Shown: positions 9,790 through 17,521 of the stretch, one piece after another
Numbering within the stretch: position 1 is the first letter of the stretch
Layout: every line of letters begins with the position of its first letter
Assembly (NCBI RefSeq): GCF_012062845.1
Contig: NZ_WWNB01000024.1
Location: forward strand, 1 to 48,657
Length of the DNA stretch: 48,657 nucleotides
Reading direction: 5' to 3'
Source: Halomonas salinarum
Lineage (GTDB): Bacteria; Pseudomonadota; Gammaproteobacteria; Pseudomonadales; Halomonadaceae
The notes under the pieces: generated by a model
The model's input: the letters and a program-made list of their open reading frames with translations, nothing else
What the model was told of the DNA's origin: nothing
Database searches by the model: none
Translations under genes and position numbers: made by a program

Positions 9790-10594
9790 TGTAATGCCCC
9801 CCTGTTTTCTGCACATCTCATCCAGTTAATGCGAGATGTGCCCGGGGTGCCACATAGCCCAGAGCCTGATGTGGCCGCTCTTCGTTGTAGTACTGGATCC
9901 AGCGGCTGATCACGATCCTGGCTTGGCCCAGCGATTCAAAGCGGTGTTGCCAGATACACTCTTCCTTCAAGGATCGGAAAAAGCGCTCCACAAGGCCGTT
10001 CTGCTCAGGCGTGTAGGGCGTCGTGAACTCTTGAGTCAGCCCGCCTTCACTGTGGCCGTGTAATGACGACTGCTGAAGACGAGGCCGTTGTCGGACCCCA
10101 ACGCCAAAGGCTGATGAATCCGGCCCAAAGCGCCGAATCGATGCACCAGGGCCTCTTCCAGCGCGGCCTCTGCGGTCTTGCTGCTGCCATTGTCCGATAA
10201 CCGCCAGCCTAGGATCTCACGCGTGCAGCAGTCGATGATGACCGCCAAGCTGGCCCGCCGATCCTTACCGCACCACACATGGGTGAGATCGGTCGCCCAG
10301 CGCTCATCAGGTCGTGAGGCCACTGAGGGTAGTCTCCTGGCACGCGGTCGGAAGCCCTGCGGCCGCTTGCGTACCTGCCAGCCCTTCAACTGCAGGATTC
10401 GCTGGATCGGCTTACGGTTCTCACCCAGCACACACGCCAGTCGGCGATAGCCATAGGTGGGGAAGCGCTCCAGGGCCAGCTTCACACGAGCTGCCAGGTC
10501 GGTATTGATCACACGGCGTCGTGCCTTGGGCCGGTAGTAGAGAGTCCGACGGGGAAGCCCCAACTGATCTTACCCAGCAATCGTGGACACCGAT

Positions 10595-11604
10595 CTAAGC
10601 GATCATTCGGGCCTCGAAGGCCTCTGGGCTGATCATCCCAATCGCACTGTGCCGGCGCTGCCGGTTGTAGTCTATCTCGATGTACTCGAACACTTGCCGC
10701 CGAATGGCATTCCGGGTTTCGAAACGCTCACCATGGATCGCCTCAACCTTCAGGCTATGGAAGAAGCTCTCGGCACAGGCGTTATCGTAGCAATTGCCTT
10801 TGGCGCTCATGCTGCCCGTGAGTTCATATTTCATGAGCAGTGTCTGGTACAGAGTTGAGCAATATTGGCTGCCGCGATCGGAATGGGTAATCACTCCCTG
10901 GGGCGACTTTCGGCGCGACAACGCCATTTTGAGGGCGTCACCCGCCAGATCCGCCGTCATCCGTTCGCTCATGGCCCACCCGATCACTTTGCGCGAGTAG
11001 AGGTCGATTAACACCGCCAAGTAGAGCCATCCCTCAGAGGTCGCCAAGTATGTGATGTCGCCGACCCATTTCTGGTTGGGCGCCTTGGCGGTAAAGTCTT
11101 GTTCCAGCAGGTTAGGGGCCACCGGCAGAGAGTGCCTCGAGTTCGTCGTCGCCTTGAACTTGCGTGCCGCTTTGGCGCGAAGTCCCTGGCGTTGCAGGCT
11201 AGGCCATGTCTGAAAAGTGTCTGCGCTCGGCTATACGGCGTTAAAAATCAGCTCAAAATACTCATTTACGGCCTGTAAACTCCGCTTTTTCGCTGATTTT
11301 TGCCTTGTCTATCCTTCGCTCGTCGACTTTTCGGACAAAGCCTAGCGGCGATCGTCTTGCGGTTCACGGACAGACCGTCGTCGATGAGATCCAGTACCAA
11401 CCTGGGAGCGCCTGAGCGTCCTCTCCGCCGCTGAAAAACCTCCGCCACTCGCTGGTCGAGAACAGCCTGCTGACGGCGCCTCAGGGAGGGTGTGCCACCC
11501 CGTTTACACCAGCCATAGTAGCCACTGCGCGCGACGCCAAGCGCCTTGTACATTAGCTGGATGTGGAACGTATGACGATGGCCGTGGATGAAGGTGTACT
11601 TCAC
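10595..11604 (-). pseudogene. IS3-group transposase OrfB, split by a MITE
   Basis: The N-terminal part (GTG 11604; VKYTFIHGHRHTFHIQLMYK) reads to VNRKTIAA at 11346, where the MITE begins. The C-terminal part continues from 11198 as [20 protein letters not shown] and holds the DDE integrase motifs: [10 protein letters not shown] (Asp), [13 protein letters not shown] (Asp) and [17 protein letters not shown] (Glu), ending [15 protein letters not shown]. Deleting the MITE plus one CTAG restores one continuous frame. The gene was therefore intact when the MITE arrived. No full transposase can be made now. Confidence 0.9.
11199..11345 (-). repeat. MITE copy 2 with CTAG target duplication
   Basis: This is the inverted copy of the element at 531-678, with the 139-bp body at 11203-11341 and CTAG at 11199-11202 and 11342-11345. 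The body is nearly identical to copy 1 apart from scattered changes, including the internal AAAAATCAGC / GCTGATTTTT inverted repeat, here perfect. It sits inside the IS3-group transposase and is the youngest insertion of the three-level nest. Confidence 0.9.
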
Positions 11605-11605
11605 T

Positions 11606-11911
11606 TCAGGTTTTTCGCGAAGTACACCGCCGCTTTTTTATGATGGCCATTTCCTCCGACATTTCAGCGAGTTGCCGCTTCAGCCGGGCGTTTTCATCCG
11701 CTAGTGATTGCTCACGCTCAGACGAACTCTTTTTCTGCTGAACCTTAGCGCGCCACTGGTAAAGCTGGCTGGGTTGTAACCCCAGCTCACGAGCAGCGGC
11801 GGTGACGCCTACGCGATCAGCGAGGGAAAGTGCCTCCTCGCGATAGGCATCGGAGTAATGGGTACGTTGTTTCTTCATCGGAGTAGCTTGCCTAGCCATA
11901 GGACACCTCAT
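11606..11911 (-). pseudogene. IS3-group transposase OrfA
   Basis: OrfA is the DNA-binding partner of the transposase. It has HYSDAYREEALSLADRVGVT, AARELGLQPSQLYQWRAK (helix-turn-helix) and a leucine-zipper-like LADENARLKRQLAEMSEEMAI. Translation may start at ATG 11878. The family ends KKAAVYFAKNLK; here the frame reads KKRRCTSRKT because one G seems missing after A6G. A -1 slip on A-AAA-AAG would restore AAVYFAKNLK, so this could also be a frameshift signal, but the simplest reading is a 1-nt deletion. The protein is otherwise complete. Confidence 0.75.
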
Positions 11912-12025
11912 TCAGTGTACTTCCTTAACGGGATGTCCACTGTTGCTGGGCAAGATCAAACCACCGACACAGCCTGACGGGTGATACCGCATGGCCCTCC
12001 TGGGCCAATTCCGCCTGCAGCGACC

Positions 12026-12337
12026 TTACGAGTTCTCGTCCTCGTCGAGCAGGCGGCGAAACTTTTTTAATGCATAGATCTGCAGATGGGCCTCACCCAA
12101 CGCCTCCTTAGTTTCCCGAAGCTCGGACTCATACTGCTCACGGATGTCTTTTGGGCGGGCCTTGAATCCGTTCTCCATGCTGCGCTGGGCCTCATCGATC
12201 CAGCCCTCGACCTCGGAGACGGTGAGATCATACTGGCGAGCCACCTCAGCGGCCGTGGTCTTGCCCTTGAAGATGTCCATGACCACGGCGGCCTTGCGCT
12301 TGGCGGTCCAGCGTTTGACGGTAGGTTCGTTGCTCAT
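12026..12337 (-). CDS. IS407-like transposase OrfA
   Basis: A 103-residue helix-turn-helix protein: KRWTAKRKAAVVMDIFKGKT, AAEVARQYDLTVSEVEGWID (recognition helix) and a C-terminal coiled segment YESELRETKEALGEAHLQIY. It is intact, with AGGAGG 6-7 nt before its ATG (AGGAGGATGAG); that same site is inside the IS-encoded tail of the truncated wzy. The copy at 14097-14408 is nearly identical but has an amber codon. Without OrfB it can only bind DNA, not transpose. Confidence 0.88.
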   Translation of the reverse strand: MSNEPTVKRWTAKRKAAVVMDIFKGKTTAAEVARQYDLTVSEVEGWIDEAQRSMENGFKARPKDIREQYESELRETKEALGEAHLQIYALKKFRRLLDEDENS

Positions 12338-12338
12338 C

Positions 12339-13595
12339 TCATCCTCCTGATCGCTGCACTATAGCCTGTGCAGCTATGGAGGAGGTCACTTCAGACTGCA
12401 CGTCACCTTTAACAATCTTTAAGGAAAAGACTAATCCCATACAAAACATAATCTGATAACTAAGAAAAGCAGGGACAAAAACTGTAGTAAGAAATAAAAA
12501 CAAAAACCAAAGACGCGCAATCTTTGCTGACGAAAAACAAGCCAGATACAAGAAAAACACCAAATAAAATAAAAATGACCCAAACACACCAACCTCTATC
12601 AACATAGAAATCAATGAACTTTCAAAGTGTATCGATGGGTAAGCATTACTCTCAGTCAGTAAATAGCCTATGCCATGGCCAAAAAAAGCTTCAACCTCCG
12701 AAAAATCTTGGTAGTTTGAGAAAAACCAGAAATAATATCTTAATCTCCCTCTATTTCCTGGATCGCTGGGATCCAGAACCTGAAAAACTCTAAGCTCAGA
12801 CAATTGCTCATGCACAAACAAAACCACTAGCACTAGACATGTAATTGACAAGCAAGCAAAAAACAGCTTGGAGGCAATTTTTTTATAGTGAAATAAGTAG
12901 CCGAATGAAACCAAAGAAATAAAAAGGATTAGCGAGAGCCTTGAACCTGACAAATATATCGCAAAGATTGACACCAAAATATAAAATACCAACATACCTC
13001 GCTTAAAAACAGGGATATCAGATAGGTAAAAAACCAGTGGTAGCGATAAAATTACAAACAAATTACTGCTAGAACCAACAAAAAAGTCGGACCTTTTTGC
13101 CACCACCCCTTCGGCAACGCCAGAAGAAGCATCAACTTCTACACTTTTAAAGACATCCCAAAAGTCAACAAACGCGTCTGCGATAACACCAAACCCTATA
13201 AATAGGCATATATAGGAAACTACTTTAAAAACCTCAACCTTCTTCTTAGCATACATCATCAACAGCAACGGAATTATAAACCAAATAAAACCAATAGCTC
13301 TATAAAAAAACCAAGTAAAAGAGACATCTTCCCATAGAAACGCGAAAAAACCATAAGCCAGAAAAGCATACAAGAAGAAAAATGGCAATATGATAACATG
13401 CGTCTCCCTTAACAACCCCTTCTTCAATTTCACAGCAAAGAAAATAAGCACTAGGAATACAGGCGCTATTATTTGTTTCCAATAGTCAAAACCAACATTC
13501 TCGAAAGCAAAATTGAAAAAACTCTGGTTCACTATCAGGAAGAAAAGCACCGCAAAAAACAACTCTCTTGTTTTAAACAAACCATTTAACTGCAT
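12339..13595 (-). CDS. wzy: O-antigen/capsule polymerase (Wzy-like), C-terminus replaced by IS
   Basis: The 418-residue product is an integral inner-membrane protein with about ten hydrophobic segments separated by short loops, and one larger periplasmic loop around residues 270-320 (QVLDPSDPGNRGRLRYYFWF, a pattern seen in Wzy/O-antigen ligase proteins). The position next to wzx and wzz supports the polymerase role, which joins repeat units in the periplasm. The native sequence ends at codon ~401 (VKGDVQS); the last 17 residues (from EVTSS) are encoded by the end of the IS407-like element, which also supplies the stop. Because the last membrane segment is kept, activity may survive. The gene is strongly AT-rich. 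Ligase is the alternative reading. Confidence 0.72.
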   Translation of the reverse strand: MQLNGLFKTRELFFAVLFFLIVNQSFFNFAFENVGFDYWKQIIAPVFLVLIFFAVKLKKGLLRETHVIILPFFFLYAFLAYGFFAFLWEDVSFTWFFYRAIGFIWFIIPLLLMMYAKKKVEVFKVVSYICLFIGFGVIADAFVDFWDVFKSVEVDASSGVAEGVVAKRSDFFVGSSSNLFVILSLPLVFYLSDIPVFKRGMLVFYILVSIFAIYLSGSRLSLILFISLVSFGYLFHYKKIASKLFFACLSITCLVLVVLFVHEQLSELRVFQVLDPSDPGNRGRLRYYFWFFSNYQDFSEVEAFFGHGIGYLLTESNAYPSIHFESSLISMLIEVGVFGSFLFYLVFFLYLACFSSAKIARLWFLFLFLTTVFVPAFLSYQIMFCMGLVFSLKIVKGDVQSEVTSSIAAQAIVQRSGG

Positions 13596-13628
13596 GTCAG
13601 ATTTCCGCCTTTTCTTCTAAGAAAGACT

Positions 13629-14462
13629 TGTAATGACCCCCTGGTTTCTGCACACCCTACGCGGCTAATGTCGGGTGTGCTCGGGGTGGCACATAGCCCA
13701 GAGACTGATGTGGCCGCTCTTCGTTGTAGTACCGGATCCAGCGATCGATCACGACCCTGGCTTGGCCCATCGCTCACCAAGCCTCGAGGCACAGACGGTA
13801 GACTCCTGGCGCGAGGGCGGAAGCCCTAGGCCGCTTGCGTACCTGCCAACCTTTGAGCTGCAAGATGCGCTGGATTGGCTTGCGATTTTCACCTAGGATG
13901 CACGCCAGTCGGCGATAGCCATAGGTAGGGAACCGTTCTAGGGTCAGCTTCACCCGCGCTGCCAGATCGGTATTGATGGCGCGCTGCCGCGGCTTGGGCC
14001 GGTAATACAGACTTCGCCTGGGAAGCCCTAACCAGCAGCAGAGCTTAACGAGCGATACCGCATGGCCTTCCTCGGCCAGTTGTGCCTGCAGCGACCTTAC
14101 GAGTTCTCGTCCTCGTCGAGCAGGCGCTTGAATTTTTTTAGCGCATAGATCTGCAGATGGGCCGCGCCCAGTGCCTCCTTGGTCTCCCGGAGTTCAGATT
14201 CGTACTACTCACGGATGTCCTTGGGGCGGGCCTTGAACCCGTTCTCCATGCTCCGCTGGGCCTCATCGATCCAGCCCTCGACCTCGGAGACGGTGAGATC
14301 ATAGTGGCGAGCGACTTCAGCGGCCGTGGTCTTGCCCTTGAAGATGTCCATGACCACGGCAGCTTTGCGCTTCGCGGTCCATCGCTTGATAGGGTTATCG
14401 TCACTCATACTGTCCTCCAGAGCTGCACTATAGCCTGTGCAGCTCTGGAGGGGGTCACTTCA
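13629..14462 (-). mobile_element. IS407-like insertion sequence, copy 2, internally deleted
   Basis: The element starts TGTAATGACCCCCTGG and ends (complement) TGAAGTGACCCCCTCC, with a perfect 4-bp target duplication GACT at 13625-13628 and 14463-14466, as expected for the IS407 group. It is 834 bp instead of about 1.2 kb: the central part of orfB is gone, with the junction near 13771-13790. It lies between the wzx stop and the wzy start, where the original gap would have been about 55 nt. Confidence 0.92.
13657..14408 (-). pseudogene. IS407-like transposase OrfA/OrfB remnants
   Basis: OrfA (14097-14408) matches copy 1 but has TAG in place of a Gln codon at about 14205 (after RPKDIRE). OrfB begins with the intact junction GHAVSLVKLCCWLGLPRRSLYYRPK and GYRRLACILGENRKPIQRI, then jumps after RPRA by a deletion of roughly 370 bp, which removes the first two catalytic Asp residues. 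The remaining 3' end encodes RPHQSLGYVPPRAHPTLAA. The gene is dead; the ends look intact and could still be mobilised in trans. Confidence 0.88.
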
Positions 14463-14489
14463 GACTGTCTGAAAAATACTAAAAAACCA

Positions 14490-15719
14490 TTACTTTTTCT
14501 TTTCCTGAAAATACACAAACAACATCACCATAGCTTCCGACAACACAGTTGTTACAGCTGCAACATGCAGACCAAAAGCAGGGACAAAGAGAATATTTAA
14601 AACCACATTCGAAACACCAGCAATCAATCTTATCCTAACAAATTTACCGACTAAATCATTTGCCACCCAATACATTTCACTAACGACATTAGGCATACGA
14701 AAAATAAAAAACAACGACAATATAGATAAAAGAAGAGGGGATTCTTCAAACCCATCTGGGTATAAGTACTCAAAGCCATACCAGGCAAAGACTTGATAAA
14801 AAACCAAAAGCACCAAGGAAATAGCAAAAGAAGCTTTTTTCATTTCAAGCTTACTGAAAGGTTCTATTCCTTGAGAAACTTTAGGCATATAAAGAGACCA
14901 CACCACACCAACTGCAATTTGGCCTACTGCTATAAAAGAATAAGCAGCAGCATATATGGCAAGCTCCTTCTCCCCGAGAAAAGCCTCTACGACAAACCTA
15001 TCAGAGTGAAAATACAAGAAGAAAGAAAAGAATGAAATACTAAACGGCAGCCACTCTCTCCAACTCCTAATGATTAACGTGATTTTACCCACATTAAAAA
15101 AAAAGCTAATAAGAGGCCCTTTCATTCTACTAACCACACAAAAGAGCCACCCGCCATATAAAACAAAACCCACAAACGAGCCTGAAAGAACTGCTAGGAA
15201 CAGGTCTTCCGTCATCACCAAAACTACCATCTTTACCAAGAAAATAGCTGCTTTATTTAAACTATCTAATTTTGAAAAACCCTCAAGAATAGAGTCTTTC
15301 TGATGAACAAAGAAGAGACATTTATGGAAAACACCTAAAGCCAATATTTCCGGAAGACTAGCAAGGAAAAGCTGCTTTCCACCACCACCTACATATAGAT
15401 AAACAACACATAAAGAAACAAGAAAAATCGTGATGAAAAAAACCGGACCGACCAAGCTTTCTAAACTAGAACTACCACTCCTCATCCCCTTCGAACTCAA
15501 CAAATAGTCTCTCAAGCCAAGATCGGAAAAAGAGACAACCGTCGATACTAATACAATCGCAAACGAAAGAGCCCCATACTCTTGGACACTAGTGGAGTTT
15601 GCAACTAAAATTAAAAAACAAAAGCCTAGCACTGGCTGCAAAATCATAGGCATAGCAACCAAGGACATTTTAAAAAACTCTGATACTGCCAAGCTTTTAA
15701 TATTATTCTTAGCCGTCAT
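14490..15719 (-). CDS. wzx: O-antigen/capsule flippase (Wzx-like)
   Basis: The 409-residue product (ATG 15719, with GGGTGG 8 nt upstream; an ATG five codons earlier is possible) is a polytopic membrane protein with about 12 hydrophobic segments and the MATE/MVF-like pattern of Wzx: an N-terminal amphipathic start, FSDLGLRDYLLS after the second segment, and a central loop HSDRFVVEAFLGEKELAIYA, typical of polysaccharide transporters. It would move undecaprenol-linked repeat units across the inner membrane. It is very AT-rich. Its product is complete (ends FQEKKK). Confidence 0.82.
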   Translation of the reverse strand: MTAKNNIKSLAVSEFFKMSLVAMPMILQPVLGFCFLILVANSTSVQEYGALSFAIVLVSTVVSFSDLGLRDYLLSSKGMRSGSSSLESLVGPVFFITIFLVSLCVVYLYVGGGGKQLFLASLPEILALGVFHKCLFFVHQKDSILEGFSKLDSLNKAAIFLVKMVVLVMTEDLFLAVLSGSFVGFVLYGGWLFCVVSRMKGPLISFFFNVGKITLIIRSWREWLPFSISFFSFFLYFHSDRFVVEAFLGEKELAIYAAAYSFIAVGQIAVGVVWSLYMPKVSQGIEPFSKLEMKKASFAISLVLLVFYQVFAWYGFEYLYPDGFEESPLLLSILSLFFIFRMPNVVSEMYWVANDLVGKFVRIRLIAGVSNVVLNILFVPAFGLHVAAVTTVLSEAMVMLFVYFQEKKK

Positions 15720-16223
15720 TAGACTGCCACCCATTCCATATTAAAAAACCAACATCCATTACATAAAACCTCATATCGGTTTTTATTAACCTAGTGAAAA
15801 AGCATGCAGAAACAATTCTGCAACTCGCAAACACTCATTAGATTCTTTTTACATCCGATTCAGGTTATTCAAGAACTTCTTCTACCCTACTACCTAACTA
15901 CAGGTTCAACCAAACTCTTCGCCTCGCACTCTGCGACAGGACAAATTTCAAACTTCAAATTTTCTTCAAAATTGAGCTTAAAAGCCAAACAGTAGGATGT
16001 CCAAAACTCAGAAACCCATCATCAGCCCATAGTACAAAAAAACAGACACCACAAGAAACTACAGTCCCCGCAACACCAGGCGCTATGGACATACAGTATA
16101 AAACAGCTACAAGATCGGCGTTAAACATCCTACGAACAAGTCAGCTTTTAATAATGTGCGACTAAACACCTTAGGAAACCCAATTTTTTTGCTTTTCCCG
16201 TTTCGCCGAGGAAGTCATTTTTT
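15720..16223. other. AT-rich gap between wzz and wzx
   Basis: About 500 bp without a convincing gene on either strand. Base composition is low in G and C and short homopolymers are frequent. On the minus strand it would be the leader of wzx behind the terminator. A frame on the plus strand (15804-15995) has no motifs and no ribosome-binding site. It may be the remains of a lost gene or hold a wzx promoter; nothing can be assigned. Confidence 0.5.
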
Positions 16224-16224
16224 A

Positions 16225-16252
16225 CAAAAAAGCCTCACATTCCTGTGAGGCT
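16225..16252 (-). terminator. intrinsic terminator after wzz
   Basis: On the minus strand GCCTCACA, loop GGAA, TGTGAGGC is followed directly by T6. It lies 48-75 nt behind the wzz stop. Antitermination through the ops site upstream would be needed for read-through into wzx, unless wzx has its own promoter. Confidence 0.88.
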
Positions 16253-16299
16253 TCGTCGATAACTTTCACTCTATCCAAAACCAACGATAATGAGGCTTA

Positions 16300-17088
16300 T
16301 CAATTATTTTTTTCATGATTTTCCTTTAGCCTCATACAGACTAAACTTGCAAACTGCAACAAAAAAACACCCATTACCGAAAGCATTACACCAAGTATAA
16401 GAGCCAAAGCCATGATTAACACACGACTCGTTCCTACCTCATCCAAGCTTTGAACGGCTGTCTGAGCCACTCGACCATTCTTTAAAAAATCTAGGCGATC
16501 CTTGGTCACCTCAATCTGGTCAGTATAGCTAGTAAGGAGGTCGCTGCCACCGGACGATGTAGATTGTTCAGCAGTGGCTAATGATGCTTGCAGACTTTCC
16601 AATCGATCCTTAAGGCTCGCCCGCTGACGATCCACCAATTCTTGCTGATTGCTTTCAATTCTCGTTAACAGCAAGCTATGCATCTCTTCAACGAGAGGCG
16701 CTTCGTCTTCGGATGCCTGAGAGGTGATTTTCACCAACTGTGTATCCTTCGGTGTCGCAATCTCTACAGAAAATGGTAAAGATTCAATTCCAGCTTGCTC
16801 TAGTAGTTCACGTGTCGATGGTGCCATATACAGGCTCTGCGCTTTTGCGATGACCGTGTTTGCTGATTCAAGTGCACGATCAGAGCTCTCCTCCCCAACC
16901 GCCGCTTGTTCAGCGACTTCGTATATCGATACATAATTGTAGGTCGGTGTAGTAGATAGTACATAGACCAAGGCCGCAAGCACCACAACCGCAAAGATAA
17001 TGGCCATTGCCTTCCAACGGCGCACCAGAATAACGGCGAGGTCGACTAGGGAAATTTCGTCATCGTGTGAGAGGCGCTGCTCTGTCAT
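16300..17088 (-). CDS. wzz: polysaccharide chain-length determinant (Wzz-like)
   Basis: Wzz proteins are inner-membrane periplasmic co-polymerases that set the polymer length together with Wzy. The 262-residue product has the domain order: an N-terminal SHDDEISLVDLAVILVRRWK segment, a transmembrane helix at about 27-47, a periplasmic region rich in Gln, Glu and Arg with a coiled-coil stretch (QELVDRQRASLKDRLESLQ), and a C-terminal helix at about 224-247. It is short (325-370 is usual) and the proline-rich motif normally found before the second helix is absent, so the periplasmic domain is reduced. It is the first gene after the ops element. Start ATG 17088 is the only good choice. Confidence 0.85.
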   Translation of the reverse strand: MTEQRLSHDDEISLVDLAVILVRRWKAMAIIFAVVVLAALVYVLSTTPTYNYVSIYEVAEQAAVGEESSDRALESANTVIAKAQSLYMAPSTRELLEQAGIESLPFSVEIATPKDTQLVKITSQASEDEAPLVEEMHSLLLTRIESNQQELVDRQRASLKDRLESLQASLATAEQSTSSGGSDLLTSYTDQIEVTKDRLDFLKNGRVAQTAVQSLDEVGTSRVLIMALALILGVMLSVMGVFLLQFASLVCMRLKENHEKNN

Positions 17089-17136
17089 TGCTAAGGCTAC
17101 CAGTTGATTAGCATTTCATTTTGTGTGGCGAGCGGG

Positions 17137-17148
17137 CACGCTACCGCC
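17137..17148 (-). promoter_or_regulatory. ops/JUMPstart element (RfaH recruitment)
   Basis: The minus strand has GGCGGTAGCGTG, an exact match to the ops core, with the JUMPstart-like AGCCCAGGTAATCCCCG just before it. It is about 50 nt upstream of the wzz start, in the transcribed leader. In known systems ops pauses RNA polymerase and recruits RfaH, which suppresses termination over long surface-polysaccharide operons. CCCGGGCGGTAGCGTGCCCG can form a small hairpin, as required for RfaH. Confidence 0.93.
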
Positions 17149-17465
17149 CGGGGATTACCTGGGCTATTCCCTAACCCTATGATTCACATTAGCTTACGCA
17201 AATTTCCAACAGCATACTCATTGTATGCTGATTGTCCACGAAGCTCTATATCACTATCGTTAGAAAAGGTAGCGGGACGAATAGCTATTCCGCATCTGAT
17301 GTCTATGGCGTTGATGCATACGCTTTTCGAACATGAAAGTCACGCCACCGAGGCCCTACTTAGCTTATCGCAGCAGGCAATGATGATGTTCCCATTGGCG
17401 GCTGAAATTGCTTGAAGAGCTATACAACAAACGTTATTGAGAATCATTTTTTTATAGAATTGAAA
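17149..17465. other. leader region of the polysaccharide operon
   Basis: This stretch between sthA and the ops site holds the promoter of the minus-strand polysaccharide operon, but no clear -35/-10 pair could be fixed; TTGGAA around 17210 and AT-rich sequence near 17420-17460 are possible elements. A plus-strand frame (17104-17415) overlaps the ops site and shows no family features. Confidence 0.45.
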
Positions 17466-17493
17466 CGAAAAACCCCGACCATAAACTGGGGCC
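17466..17493 (-). terminator. terminator after sthA
   Basis: On the minus strand CCCC, a loop of about 11 nt, and GGGG are followed by TTTTT, 28 nt after the sthA stop. The stem is short but the T run is clear. Confidence 0.65.
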
Positions 17494-17521
17494 TTTGCTT
17501 CTATATTTATTTACAGGCTAA

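Larger units (their letters stand above)
10565..11958 (-). mobile_element. IS3-group insertion sequence nested in the IS407-like element
   Basis: Both ends carry the IS3-group terminal repeat: TGATCTTACCCAGCAATCG at 10565 and, on the complement, TGATCTTGCCCAGCAACAG ending at 11958, both followed by TGGACA. The element is flanked by a 3-bp target duplication AAC (10562-10564 and 11959-11961). Its 1394 bp include a MITE with its CTAG copy (143 bp); without it the element is about 1251 bp, close to the 1258 bp of IS3. It inserted into orfB of the outer IS in the same transcriptional direction. Confidence 0.93.
9818..12025 (-). pseudogene. IS407-like transposase OrfB, interrupted and frameshifted
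   Basis: The DDE integrase part is spread over 11962-12025 (LQAELAQEGHAVSPVRLCRW) and 9818-10564 (LGLPRRTLYYRPK onward). The 3' segment has ERWATDLTHVWCGKD (first Asp), GSDNGLVF (second Asp) and, after a frame change near 10045, LTQEFTTPYTPEQNGLVERF with the catalytic Glu and RPHQALGYVAPR at the end. Two lesions are thus visible: the IS3-group element at 10565-11958 and the frameshift, where KAG-stop should continue as GLTQEF. Copy 2 retains the uninterrupted junction VKLCCWLGLPRRSLYYRPK, which proves the original join. Confidence 0.88.
9790..12393 (-). mobile_element. IS407-like (IS3 family) insertion sequence, copy 1, carrying a nested IS
   Basis: Ends are TGTAATGCCCCCCTG at the left and, on the complementary strand at the right, TGAAGTGACCTCCTCC; both begin with TG as in the IS3 family, and both match the ends of copy 2 (13629-14462). 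Without the inner IS the element is about 1.2 kb, the expected size. orfA is intact; orfB is broken by the inner IS and by a frameshift. The flanks do not match: TGCG at the left, GACT at the right, whereas copy 2 has a perfect GACT duplication. This points to recombination or deletion at one end. Confidence 0.85.

Noticed and set aside
15804..15995. 63-residue frame in the wzz-wzx gap
   Set aside because: AT-rich chance frame without motif or ribosome-binding site.
17104..17415. 103-residue plus-strand frame upstream of wzz
   Set aside because: It covers the ops element and lacks a ribosome-binding site or motif; the region is a leader.
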